From Actinomycetota bacterium (GTDB lineage: Bacteria > Actinomycetota > Actinomycetes > Nanopelagicales > Nanopelagicaceae), in NCBI GenBank assembly GCA_009702845.1, contig WLHG01000039.1, forward strand, positions 1 to 8,073: DNA of 8,073 nt. The letters run 5' to 3'. Positions 1 to 7,175 of this stretch are shown here, piece after piece. Numbering within the stretch: position 1 is the stretch's first letter; the number at the start of each line of letters is the position of its first letter. Under the pieces are notes generated by a model. The model saw nothing but the letters and a program-made list of their open reading frames with translations, did no database searches and had not been told where the DNA came from. Both the position numbers and the translations under genes were made by a program.

Positions 1-95
1 ATTCAACGATGACAGCTGATTACGGTGCCTACGACACATCTACTATTGAAAAGACAGTTACGGCAACTGTTTCGGTTACCTTTAAAACTGGCTGA
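1..95 (+). CDS. C-terminal end of an unidentified protein (5' end outside window)
   Basis: The reading frame that begins at base 3 stays open to a TGA at 93-95, which is followed at once by an in-frame TAA at 96-98. It encodes the last 30 residues of a protein, ending in TVSVTFKTG. The piece is rich in Thr and Ser (about 12 of 30) and alternates polar and hydrophobic residues, as an edge beta strand of a secreted or beta-sandwich protein would, but no family can be named from so little. It converges on accD, whose stop codon is only nine bases away. The double stop and the fit into the gap favour a real gene end; a chance open frame of this length is still possible. Confidence 0.5.
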   Translation, partial: STMTADYGAYDTSTIEKTVTATVSVTFKTG

Positions 96-96
96 T

Positions 97-135
97 AAAA
101 AAAATTAAAGCGGAATATTTCCGTGGCTTCCACGG
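97..135 (-). terminator. Weak terminator-like element at the end of accD
   Basis: In the accD message a 6-bp hairpin CCGUGG-AAG-CCACGG (135 to 121) lies within the last codons, and a run of eight U (104 to 97) follows the stop codon. Sixteen bases separate stem and U-run, too many for a canonical intrinsic terminator. The convergent gene end makes termination here likely, but this element is only a candidate. Confidence 0.25.
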
Positions 136-1496
136 CGATGAGGTGCATCGGCAATTGTTTTAGCTAGTGCGCTGCGGGTTAGCCTTGGTTCAACCATCTC
201 ATCGACTGCGCCGATTTCGATTGCGCGGATGACGCCACCTGAAATCTTTTCATGTTCTGCCGCGAGCTCTAACTCCATTGATTCGCGCTGTTCGGCAGGC
301 AAATCTGCCAATATTCTTCGGTGCAGTACGCGTACGGCGGCAACTGCGCCCATTACGGAAACCTCAGCTTGCGGCCACGCAAATACTCTCGTAGCACCCA
401 AGGCTTTAGAGTTCATTGCAACGTATGCCCCGCCATATGCACGGCGCGTAATCAATGTAACTCGTGGGACAACTGATTCGCCAAATGCATGTAGCAACTT
501 CGCACCTCGCCTGACTGCGCCTTCCCACTCTTGACCCGCTCCTGGTAGAAATCCCTGTACATCGGCGATCACAATGAGCGGAATTCCAAAGGCATCACAT
601 GTACGAACAAAGCGCGCGGCTTTTTCACCCGCGGCGGCATCTAATACACCAGCGATGTGTGCTGGATTATTTGCAAGAACGCCAACGGTTGCGCCACCTA
701 AACGTCCAATTATTGTCGTCATATTTGGAGCCCACATTGAGAGAAGTTCGATGTGTTCAGTTTCTGTATCTAAAATTGCATCGATTAAAGGATGAACTTC
801 ATAGGTTCGAATCTTCGAATCAGGAACAAATTGTGAGAGATCAATATCCTCAACATCTGGCTTCATGAAACCTTGATTTGCGAAAAGGGCAGTTAAGTCG
901 CGAATATCATCGAATGCCTCTTGCTCATTAGGGGCGATGATGTGTGCGAGTCCGCTATTTTTCTTGTGCGCTTCAGGTCCACCGAGAAGGGCCATGTCGA
1001 TATCTTCGCCGGTAACGCTTTTAACAACATCGGGACCAGTTACAAAGATGCGACCTTCAGGTGCAAGAACTACAACATCGGTCAGGGCCGGTCCATATGC
1101 ACCGCCGCCTGCAGTTGGTCCAAGCACAAGTGAGAGTTGGGGAATTCGACCACTTGCAGAAATCATCGATTGAAAGACTTCTCCGAATGCATCTAAGGAT
1201 GCAACGCCATCGCTTAAACGAGCACCACCTGAGTGCCAAATACCAATCACAGGCACTTGTGCGCCCATAGCGGCCTTGTAGGCAGTAACAATCACTTTCG
1301 ATCCATCGACTCCGAGTGCGCCACTTTTTATCGTCGCATCCGATGCGAAAATTACAACTTTGTTACCTTTGATCAATCCCGTCACTGCAACCATCCCGCC
1401 ATTAGTGCGGGGGATTAGGAATTCGAATTTTCCATGATCGACTAAACGAGCAATGCGTAGTTCTGGATCACGGGGATCAGTTACCGGCGTCGGCAT
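105..1496 (-). CDS. accD6: Acyl-CoA carboxylase beta subunit, AccD6 type (carboxyltransferase)
   Basis: This 463-residue carboxyltransferase subunit moves the carboxyl group from carboxybiotin to acetyl-CoA (possibly also propionyl-CoA), giving malonyl-CoA for the FAS II enzymes encoded upstream. The N-terminal half carries HSGGAR (88-93) and GPTAGGGAYGPALTD (126-140), then FVTGPDVVKSVTGEDID (151-167). The C-terminal half carries FLPGAGQEWEG (316-326), RRGAKLLHAFGES (329-341), the second oxyanion segment YGGAYVAMNS (354-363) and VMGA (381-384). The whole length, down to the RRGxHxNIPL end, resembles mycobacterial AccD6 (recalled as about 473 residues), which is also encoded at the end of a fabD-acpM-kasA-kasB cluster. 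There is no zinc-finger domain, as expected for actinobacterial acyl-CoA carboxylases rather than E. coli AccD. A biotinylated alpha subunit must be encoded elsewhere. One oddity is Gln314 where the family usually has Pro (DVPGF). The ATG directly follows the fabF stop codon. Family assignment is very secure; substrate preference is inferred. Confidence 0.95.
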   Translation of the reverse strand: MPTPVTDPRDPELRIARLVDHGKFEFLIPRTNGGMVAVTGLIKGNKVVIFASDATIKSGALGVDGSKVIVTAYKAAMGAQVPVIGIWHSGGARLSDGVASLDAFGEVFQSMISASGRIPQLSLVLGPTAGGGAYGPALTDVVVLAPEGRIFVTGPDVVKSVTGEDIDMALLGGPEAHKKNSGLAHIIAPNEQEAFDDIRDLTALFANQGFMKPDVEDIDLSQFVPDSKIRTYEVHPLIDAILDTETEHIELLSMWAPNMTTIIGRLGGATVGVLANNPAHIAGVLDAAAGEKAARFVRTCDAFGIPLIVIADVQGFLPGAGQEWEGAVRRGAKLLHAFGESVVPRVTLITRRAYGGAYVAMNSKALGATRVFAWPQAEVSVMGAVAAVRVLHRRILADLPAEQRESMELELAAEHEKISGGVIRAIEIGAVDEMVEPRLTRSALAKTIADAPHRRGSHGNIPL

Positions 1497-2732
1497 CTAT
1501 AAGCTCTTAAATACCAATACGACGTTGTGACCACCGAAACCAAATGAGTCATTAAGTGCTGCTATATCTCCGGCCGGCAATGCTCGTGGCTTATCGCGCA
1601 CGACATCGACGGTGACGGCTGGATCTAGATCATCGATATTAATCGTTGGTGGAGCAAGACGATCTTGCAGAGTTTTTACTATAAATACCGATTCAATCGC
1701 ACCGGCGCCGCCTAATAAATGGCCAGTCATCGACTTAGTTGCAGAGACTGCAACATGGTCGGCATCGGCACCAAGGGCTGCGCGTAGTGCATTTGCTTCG
1801 GCAACATCTCCCGCAGGCGTGGACGTTGCATGAGCATTTAAATGAACAATGTCTTTTGTTGTTAAACCAGCATCGCGCAGCGCAAATTTCAGGGCACGCT
1901 GTACGCCTGCGCCATCTGGATCGGGGGCTGCAATGTGATAACCATCAGATGTTAAGCCTTGACCGACAATTTCGCAGTAAATCTTGGCACCTCTGGCGCG
2001 TGCATGTTCGTACTCTTCAAGAACGAGGATTCCGCCACCTTCACCTAAAACAAAGCCATCGCGATTTAAATCATATGGACGAGATGCGCGCGCTGGATCA
2101 TCGTTTCTTGTTGAAAGCGCCTTCATCGCAGCAAAGCCAGACATGGGCATTGCATGAACTGCTGCTTCAACGCCGCCGCTTACAACAACATCGGCGCGGT
2201 TATTTCGAATCATGTCTAAGGCATATCCAATTGCCTCAGCCCCTGATGCGCAAGCACTGACCGGCGTATGAACACCTGCCCTTGCCTGTAATTCAAGTCC
2301 AACATTTGCCGCTGGACCATTTGGCATCAACATTGGGACTGTGTGAGGACTTACAAAACGTGCGCCTTTTTCACGCAATATGTCATATTGATCGAGCAAC
2401 GTTGTTACTCCGCCGATACCAGAGGCAATGACAACACCCAAGCGCTCTTTATCCATCTCGGGAGAGCCTGCATCTTTCCAGGCTTCACGTGATGCGATGA
2501 GGGCGAACTGCTCTGATCTATCTAAGCGGCGCATTTCTACGCGCTCCATCTGCTCACTTGGCTCGACGGCAACGCGCGCAGCAAAATGAACAGGAATAGT
2601 TTGTGCCCAATCCTCAGTTAGTAAACGCACACCACTTTTTCCGGCTAAAAGCGCCGACCACGTTGTTGTGACGTCACCACCGAGTGGCGTAGTCGCACCA
2701 AGACCGGTGACGACGACGCGACGGGCGGACAT
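1497..2732 (-). CDS. fabF: Beta-ketoacyl-ACP synthase II (FabF/KasA-like)
   Basis: This 411-residue thiolase-fold condensing enzyme elongates acyl-ACP with malonyl-ACP in the cytosolic FAS II cycle. The catalytic triad is visible: Cys161 in SACASGA, His301 in NAHATSTPAGD and His338 in SMTGHLLGG, with Lys333 nearby. These sit two residues before the E. coli FabF positions (163, 303, 340), and the gating loop FGFGGHN is at 397-403. The NAHAT variant (E. coli has NAHGT) is typical of actinobacterial KasA-like enzymes. The N-terminus RRVVVTGLGATTPLG fits a complete protein. The ATG lies 18 bases after the acpP stop with a weak AGAAAG ribosome-binding site. It is the only elongating synthase in the cluster, unlike mycobacteria, which carry kasA and kasB side by side. 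Confidence 0.96.
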   Translation of the reverse strand: MSARRVVVTGLGATTPLGGDVTTTWSALLAGKSGVRLLTEDWAQTIPVHFAARVAVEPSEQMERVEMRRLDRSEQFALIASREAWKDAGSPEMDKERLGVVIASGIGGVTTLLDQYDILREKGARFVSPHTVPMLMPNGPAANVGLELQARAGVHTPVSACASGAEAIGYALDMIRNNRADVVVSGGVEAAVHAMPMSGFAAMKALSTRNDDPARASRPYDLNRDGFVLGEGGGILVLEEYEHARARGAKIYCEIVGQGLTSDGYHIAAPDPDGAGVQRALKFALRDAGLTTKDIVHLNAHATSTPAGDVAEANALRAALGADADHVAVSATKSMTGHLLGGAGAIESVFIVKTLQDRLAPPTINIDDLDPAVTVDVVRDKPRALPAGDIAALNDSFGFGGHNVVLVFKSL

Positions 2733-2750
2733 AAGAGAACTTTCTACTTG

Positions 2751-2999
2751 CTACTTAGCTGCGTTGACGATGAAGTTAACGGCATCGCCAACAGTTACGA
2801 GATCAGTTACTGCCTCATCTGGAATCTTCACACCGAAGCGCTCTTCTGCGGCAACGACAACTTCAACCATGCTCAATGAATCAACTTCTAAATCTTCAGT
2901 AAAATTCTTGTCCATCTCGATTGATGCAGCAGGGATGCCAGCTACTTCTTCAACGATCTCTTTTAATCCTGCAAGTACATCTGCTTGTGCAAGTGCCAT
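2751..2999 (-). CDS. acpP: Acyl carrier protein
   Basis: This 82-residue acidic protein carries growing acyl chains as thioesters on 4'-phosphopantetheine. The attachment site is Ser41 in EVDSLSMVEVVV, the standard DSL motif at the start of helix II. The acidic recognition helix (VVAAEERFGVKIPDE) and the C-terminal helix (VGDAVNFIVNAAK) follow as expected. Length and position between fabH and fabF match the conserved actinobacterial order. The ATG is preceded by GGATGG ten bases upstream, a fair Shine-Dalgarno sequence. The gene follows the only long gap in the operon (110 bases), which suggests extra, separate transcription of this normally abundant protein; that part is inferred. Confidence 0.97.
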   Translation of the reverse strand: MALAQADVLAGLKEIVEEVAGIPAASIEMDKNFTEDLEVDSLSMVEVVVAAEERFGVKIPDEAVTDLVTVGDAVNFIVNAAK

Positions 3000-3109
3000 T
3001 TTATTTATTCCATCCGTTAGCTGGTTTATTTTCTTCTTATCGATAGGTCGTTATTCTCTATTAAAAATCCGGTACTTACGAGTATCAGCGCGCTCAAGTG
3101 GCGAAAATC
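3000..3109 (-). promoter_or_regulatory. fabH-acpP intergenic region with possible internal acpP promoter
   Basis: This 110-base gap is the only large one in the operon and is AT-rich on its acpP side. It contains the palindrome TACT-TACG-AGTA at 3073-3084, TAATAG (minus strand, 3063 to 3058) as the nearest -10-like hexamer, an 8-base palindrome TATCGATA at 3038-3045, and GGATGG as the acpP ribosome-binding site at about 3010-3015. No hexamer fits TANNNT exactly and no clear -35 is seen, so the promoter is inferred mainly from the gap and the recurrent palindrome. Confidence 0.35.
3073..3084. promoter_or_regulatory. TACT-N4-AGTA palindrome upstream of acpP
   Basis: TACT-TACG-AGTA, 4-base arms around a 4-base centre, lies about 75 bases upstream of the acpP ATG in non-coding DNA. 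It has the same core and spacing as the sites before fabD and between glgX and etfB. Symmetry does not extend beyond the core. Confidence 0.35.
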
Positions 3110-4129
3110 TCAAGGTTTGGGGGGTAATTGCACCACTTGTGCGGCATATACAAGGCCTGCGCCATAGCCGATCAGAAGTGCCAACGTACCGTGGAGTTCG
3201 GGATGTTTTTCCAAAAGTACATCCATGGCTAGGGGAATGGATGCTGCTGAGGTATTTCCATTGACACGAATGTCATCGGCGATTACAACGTTTGCAGGGA
3301 TCTTAATCTCTTTTGCCATTGACTCGATGATGCGCATATTTGCTTGATGCGGAATGAATGCACCGAGCTCATCTGGACGTACGCCGGCGGCTTCAAGTGC
3401 TTTTATTCCAATCTTGCCAACAGTAAATACGGCCCAACGATAAACGGTTTGACCTTGCTGGGAAATATTTGGCCAACCAAGTTCGGCCACGCCTTTATCA
3501 GGGGAGTTTCTAAAAACTGTATAAGCCGGGCTCAACGTAATCGCCTCACGTGATTCTGCATCAGAACCCCAAACAGAAGGTCCAATCAGAGGCTCGCTAC
3601 TTTGTCCAACAATGACAGCGCCTGCTCCATCACCGAAAATAAAAGCAGTTCCACGATCGGTCGGATCAAGAAAATCTGAAATCTTTTCAACTCCGACAAC
3701 AAGTACATTTTTGGATGTTCCGGCGCGAACTAAATCACTTGCCATCGCAACGCCATAGCAAAAACCAGCACAGGCCGCGCTAATATCAAAGGCTGCAATC
3801 TTTGGATTGCCTAATACTCTTACTAAGTCGGTAGCCGCACTTGGTGCTTGAACTGGATATGTAATCGTTGCCACAATCACTGTGTCAATATCGGCTATCG
3901 TCAATTTCGCACGAAGCAGCGCGCTTTCACATGCAGCTTGCGCCATCGTGATAATAGTTTCATCAGGGCCAGCAAAGCGACGGCTTTGAATTCCAGTACG
4001 CTGTTGAATCCACTCATCACTTGAATCGATTAGATCAATGATTTCGCTATTAGGGACTAGGCGCTTGGGACGATAAGAACCGACAGAGAGAATCTGACTA
4101 TTGCCCATGGCGGGAAGTTTTATGCTCAT
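3110..4129 (-). CDS. fabH: Beta-ketoacyl-ACP synthase III (FabH)
   Basis: This 339-residue enzyme starts fatty acid synthesis by condensing an acyl-CoA primer with malonyl-ACP. Catalytic residues are Cys120 (ISAACAGFCYG), His261 (IPHQANMRII) and Asn292 (VNGNTSAAS), corresponding to E. coli Cys112, His244 and Asn274. The primer-site region DEWIQQRTGI (38-47), the GDGAGAV motif (167-172) and the closing GYGAGLVYAA (321-330) are also present. Actinobacterial FabH enzymes often take branched primers, but the specificity cannot be read from the sequence. The ATG overlaps the fabD stop (ATGA, 4126-4129) and has a strong AGGAAGG site five bases upstream, so this start is preferred over the in-frame Met8. 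It is translationally coupled to fabD. Confidence 0.96.
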   Translation of the reverse strand: MSIKLPAMGNSQILSVGSYRPKRLVPNSEIIDLIDSSDEWIQQRTGIQSRRFAGPDETIITMAQAACESALLRAKLTIADIDTVIVATITYPVQAPSAATDLVRVLGNPKIAAFDISAACAGFCYGVAMASDLVRAGTSKNVLVVGVEKISDFLDPTDRGTAFIFGDGAGAVIVGQSSEPLIGPSVWGSDAESREAITLSPAYTVFRNSPDKGVAELGWPNISQQGQTVYRWAVFTVGKIGIKALEAAGVRPDELGAFIPHQANMRIIESMAKEIKIPANVVIADDIRVNGNTSAASIPLAMDVLLEKHPELHGTLALLIGYGAGLVYAAQVVQLPPKP

Positions 4130-5034
4130 TGGTGCCTTCCTGCGAATTCGCGAGCAGCATCTATGTCGAGTGCGCTCTTTAGCGCGAAGCTTTCAATCTC
4201 GGGCACTGCGCGCTTGAGCAAGCCAACCAGAGTTCCAGCCGGCGGTAATTCAATGACACCCGTGATTCCCATTGTTTTCAACGCCTGCATACATAGATCC
4301 CACCGCACCGGATTAGCGATTTGATTGACGATTCGAGCCACGATTTCAGCGCCGGATCTAACGGCGGCACCATCTTTATTAGAGATAAAAGGGATCAACG
4401 GTGGATGAATGCTAATGCTGGCAGCCAAGTCGGCAAGAGGTGCAACGGCCGATGCCATATAAGAGGTATGAAAAGCACCGGCCACAGCCAAAGCACGGAC
4501 GCGTGCACCGGCCGGCGGATTTTCAGCGAGAGTGGCGAGTGCAGTTAGATCTCCAGCTGCCACAATCTGGCCCGCGCCATTGTCATTTGCGGCGACCAAA
4601 GATAAAGATGCAATAGCTGCGAGAACTTCGCTTCGATCACCACCGAGAACAGCCGACATTCCAGCGGGTGTTGTTGCCGCGGCCTTTGCCATTTCGATTC
4701 CACGAGTACGGACAAGGCGCAGTGCATCTGATTCACTTATCGCACCACTTAACGCTGCCGCAGCTAGTTCACCGACTGAGTGACCAGACACGACTGCAAA
4801 TTCTTTAATACCAAGTGCGTGAGCTGCTAATAATGAGGTCGCAACGATAAGTGGTTGGGCATTGGCCGTATCTTTTATCTCATCGGCATCGGCCGTTGTT
4901 CCAAGGCGCACAAGATCTAAATCAATATCTGCCGACCACTTCATTAAAAAACTTTTTGATGTTGGATCTTCAATCCAAGAGTTGAGCATCCCTGGAGTTT
5001 GTGAACCCTGACCGGGTGCGATGAGTGCCAACAT
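4126..5034 (-). CDS. fabD: Malonyl-CoA:ACP transacylase (FabD)
   Basis: This 302-residue enzyme transfers malonyl from CoA to ACP, feeding both FabH and FabF. The N-terminal oxyanion motif APGQGSQ spans 6-12 with Gln9. The nucleophile is Ser86 in GHSVGE (84-89), the carboxylate-binding Arg is Arg111 in RTRGIEM, and the catalytic His is His189 in AGAFHTSYM. Length agrees with the family. It is the first gene of the FAS II operon and begins 29 bases after the glgX stop. No Shine-Dalgarno sequence precedes the ATG, but TAATAT lies nine bases upstream, suggesting a nearly leaderless transcript. The pucR-like regulator gene found just upstream of fabD in Streptomyces (fasR) and mycobacteria (mabR) is absent here. 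Confidence 0.96.
   Translation of the reverse strand: MLALIAPGQGSQTPGMLNSWIEDPTSKSFLMKWSADIDLDLVRLGTTADADEIKDTANAQPLIVATSLLAAHALGIKEFAVVSGHSVGELAAAALSGAISESDALRLVRTRGIEMAKAAATTPAGMSAVLGGDRSEVLAAIASLSLVAANDNGAGQIVAAGDLTALATLAENPPAGARVRALAVAGAFHTSYMASAVAPLADLAASISIHPPLIPFISNKDGAAVRSGAEIVARIVNQIANPVRWDLCMQALKTMGITGVIELPPAGTLVGLLKRAVPEIESFALKSALDIDAAREFAGRHQ
4135..4141 (-). promoter_or_regulatory. Ribosome-binding site of fabH
   Basis: AGGAAGG on the minus strand, five bases before the fabH ATG, is the best Shine-Dalgarno sequence in the window. It lies inside fabD and decides for the overlapping ATGA start over the later in-frame Met8. Confidence 0.7.
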
Positions 5035-5043
5035 GATTGTTAA

Positions 5044-5049
5044 ATATTA
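5044..5049 (-). promoter_or_regulatory. Candidate -10 box of fabD
   Basis: TAATAT, read on the minus strand, fits TANNNT and ends nine bases before the fabD ATG, giving a leader of two or three bases at most. No Shine-Dalgarno sequence is present. The hexamer 17 bases upstream (AGGCAG) is a poor -35, so an activator or an extended contact would be needed. Read-through from glgX is an alternative or additional source of fabD transcript. Confidence 0.35.
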
Positions 5050-5063
5050 CTGGTCAACTGCAT

Positions 5064-7175
5064 TTACTGCCTAGTACGAGAGACTAGCCAGACCTGCGTA
5101 GTGTGTTTTGGCACAGAAATCTTTGAGCCTGGTGCGGCGATTATGGGCTCATATGTCAGTACGTCTTGACTTGCATCAAAGATACATCTAAAAGTTTCGC
5201 CCCACTGTTGATCAGGTAGAGTGAAAACAGTTTCACTGGTGGACGAGTTCATTAAGAGTAATAAACCACGAACGGGATCGGCCTCAACCAAGACAGTGAT
5301 GCTGCGTTTTTCTTCATCGGCCCAGTGAATATCGCTCATTTCGTGACCACCTAGTGAAAACCAAGCAATATCTTTTCGTTTAGTTCCTTGATCAACAAGG
5401 CCTGTAAAGAACTCGGATGCAGCATCGGCTAAATATGTGCGCCGAATATTAGACAAAGTCTGAACAGTTGCCAAAATATCTGCCGCCTCTGGCGTTAAAT
5501 CCCAGGGGAGGGCCCAACCACCGCTAAACGTGGCCTGACTTTCTTCAGTAAATTCAAGTGGAAGTGAGTATGCATTGTTGGAACCATTTTGAGTTCGGCT
5601 TACTTCATCGCCCATACTGAGCATTGGAACCCCAGAAGAGAGCATTAAAGTTGCCAACATCGATTTCTTTATTTTATGTCGAGTTGCCTGGATCTCAAGG
5701 TCATCGCTTTCACCTTCCACACCTAAGTTCCAGGATCTATTGGAATCACTTCCATCGGCATTATTTTCACCGTTCACCGCATTATTTTTCTCGTTGTAGG
5801 TAACCATGTCATGCAAGGTAAAGCCATCATGGGCTGCAATAAAATTAATTGAAGACGTTGGACCGCGATAGTAAAAAATCGAACTCGAGCCACTAATACT
5901 GTTGGCAATATCGGATACACCTTCGCCAAAACCTCGCTCAAGATCACCGAGCCAAAACTGGCGTACCGAATCTCGATATACATCGTTCCATTCCCGCCAA
6001 GGATGTGGAAAATCACCCAATGAGTATCGAGTGACATCCCAAGGCTCTGCAATCATTTTAAAATTGCGCAAGACTGAATCAGATTCGATTGCCGTCATTA
6101 ATGAGGAATTAAAGGCGCTATCGCTTGTGTATAGCGCTGTAGTTAGGTCAAAACGGAAACCATCAACGCCTATAACTTCGATCCACCATCGCAGTGAATC
6201 AATAATTTGGCGCACTGAGTGGGGATTACTGGCCGCAAAAGTATTTCCGCAACCTGTCACATCGACATAGTTACCACGACCGTCATGGCGATAGTAAGCC
6301 TTATTATCGATACCTTTATATGACAATGTTGGTCCGCCGACTCCGCCTTCGGCAGTGTGGTTATAGACAACATCTAGAATCACTTCGATGCCAGCGTTAT
6401 GTAATTGATCTATCGACCATTGCAGTTCAGAAATCGGGTCATCACTTGATGCGTACGCCGAATGAGGTGCACTAAAGGCGATTGAGTTATAACCCCAATA
6501 GTTCTTCCTGCCTCGTGCAAATATCGCCGGTTCGGTCAATGAAGCAGCGATAGGCAAAAGCTCTAAAGCGGTAACACCAAGTGATTTCAAATGGTCGATA
6601 GTGCTCGGATGGCCCAACGCCTTGTACGTGCCGCGTTCATCTACGGCAATTGCTAAATTCTTTGCTGTTAATCCCTGGACATGTGCCTCATAAATAACAG
6701 TCTTTGCCCATGGGACTAGTGGGCGTTGCACATCGCGCACTCTGTGATCGGTGACAACTGAATAAGGAGTAAATCCTGCGCTGTCACGATCATCGCGCAA
6801 CGAGAGATCGCCAGCGCCCGTTCCATCAACTGCTACATGGCCATAAATCTCTGCAACATAAGAGAGGTCACCGACCAATAAATGCGTATATGGATCGATT
6901 AATAGTTTGGCATCATTGAATCGAACGCCATGTTCCGGTGACCATGGACCATAGACCCGATATCCATAACGCTGGCCGGGTCTGACGCCTGCTAAATATC
7001 CATGCCAGATAGGCCCATTTCGATGCGACATTGCAAAACGGGTCTCAACCAAAGCTCCGTTGATCTCATTAAATAGGCATAGTTCAACGGCATCGGCGGC
7101 GTTAGACCAGATGGCAAAGTTAGTCCCACCTTCGGTAACGGTGGCTCCAAGGGTTCTGGGATCTGCAGGTAGCAC
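5064..7175 (-). CDS. glgX: Glycogen debranching enzyme, GlgX/isoamylase type (GH13)
   Basis: This 703-residue cytosolic hydrolase cleaves alpha-1,6 branch points of glycogen or of phosphorylase limit dextrins. A CBM48-like N-terminal domain covers about residues 5-110 (GGTNFAIWSNAADAVELCLF, RYGYRVYGPW). The TIM barrel begins near 158 (VIYEAHVQGLT) and contains NYWGYNS (225-231), DVVYNHT (268-274), the nucleophile Asp343 in GFRFDLTT, the acid/base Glu377 in IAEPWD and the stabilising Asp450 in AAHDGFT. The segment from VNGENNADG to SWNLG is a GlgX signature. A C-terminal beta domain follows. Length is normal for the family. The start is GTG at 7173-7175: an in-frame stop lies upstream and no ATG or TTG lies between. 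The start codon sits inside a predicted stem-loop (7165-7197). Trehalose-pathway TreX enzymes are close relatives, so the physiological polymer is inferred. Confidence 0.93.
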   Translation of the reverse strand: MLPADPRTLGATVTEGGTNFAIWSNAADAVELCLFNEINGALVETRFAMSHRNGPIWHGYLAGVRPGQRYGYRVYGPWSPEHGVRFNDAKLLIDPYTHLLVGDLSYVAEIYGHVAVDGTGAGDLSLRDDRDSAGFTPYSVVTDHRVRDVQRPLVPWAKTVIYEAHVQGLTAKNLAIAVDERGTYKALGHPSTIDHLKSLGVTALELLPIAASLTEPAIFARGRKNYWGYNSIAFSAPHSAYASSDDPISELQWSIDQLHNAGIEVILDVVYNHTAEGGVGGPTLSYKGIDNKAYYRHDGRGNYVDVTGCGNTFAASNPHSVRQIIDSLRWWIEVIGVDGFRFDLTTALYTSDSAFNSSLMTAIESDSVLRNFKMIAEPWDVTRYSLGDFPHPWREWNDVYRDSVRQFWLGDLERGFGEGVSDIANSISGSSSIFYYRGPTSSINFIAAHDGFTLHDMVTYNEKNNAVNGENNADGSDSNRSWNLGVEGESDDLEIQATRHKIKKSMLATLMLSSGVPMLSMGDEVSRTQNGSNNAYSLPLEFTEESQATFSGGWALPWDLTPEAADILATVQTLSNIRRTYLADAASEFFTGLVDQGTKRKDIAWFSLGGHEMSDIHWADEEKRSITVLVEADPVRGLLLLMNSSTSETVFTLPDQQWGETFRCIFDASQDVLTYEPIIAAPGSKISVPKHTTQVWLVSRTRQ
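5065..5076. promoter_or_regulatory. TACT-N4-AGTA palindrome upstream of fabD
   Basis: TACT-GCCT-AGTA lies 31-42 bases upstream of the fabD ATG and covers the position where a -35 box would fall for the TAATAT -10 at 5044-5049. It overlaps the last codons of glgX, so part of it is constrained by coding. It shares its core with the etfB/glgX palindrome. Confidence 0.35.

Noticed and set aside
1739..2260. Open plus-strand frame of 173 codons opposite fabF
   Set aside because: It is antisense to the catalytic core of fabF, its product is a low-complexity run of Gln, His, Leu and Arg, and it matches no family I recognise. It is a shadow of fabF codon bias.
2790..2815. Direct repeat of CAGTTAC in acpP resembling half of the palindrome
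   Set aside because: It lies within codons of acpP, has no matching inverted arm, and is short enough to arise by chance.
2668..3264. Open plus-strand frame of 198 codons across the fabF start, acpP and the fabH end
   Set aside because: It covers three clear minus-strand genes, is rich in Ser, Thr and Arg, and has no motif. The frame is open only by chance.
5049..5059. TTACTGGTCAACTG next to fabD as a further operator copy
   Set aside because: Only one half-site (TTACT) matches; the other arm is AACT rather than AGTA, so symmetry fails.
5902..6270. Open plus-strand frame of 122 codons opposite glgX
   Set aside because: It lies antisense to the GlgX catalytic barrel, which carries all expected active-site residues; no independent sign of coding.
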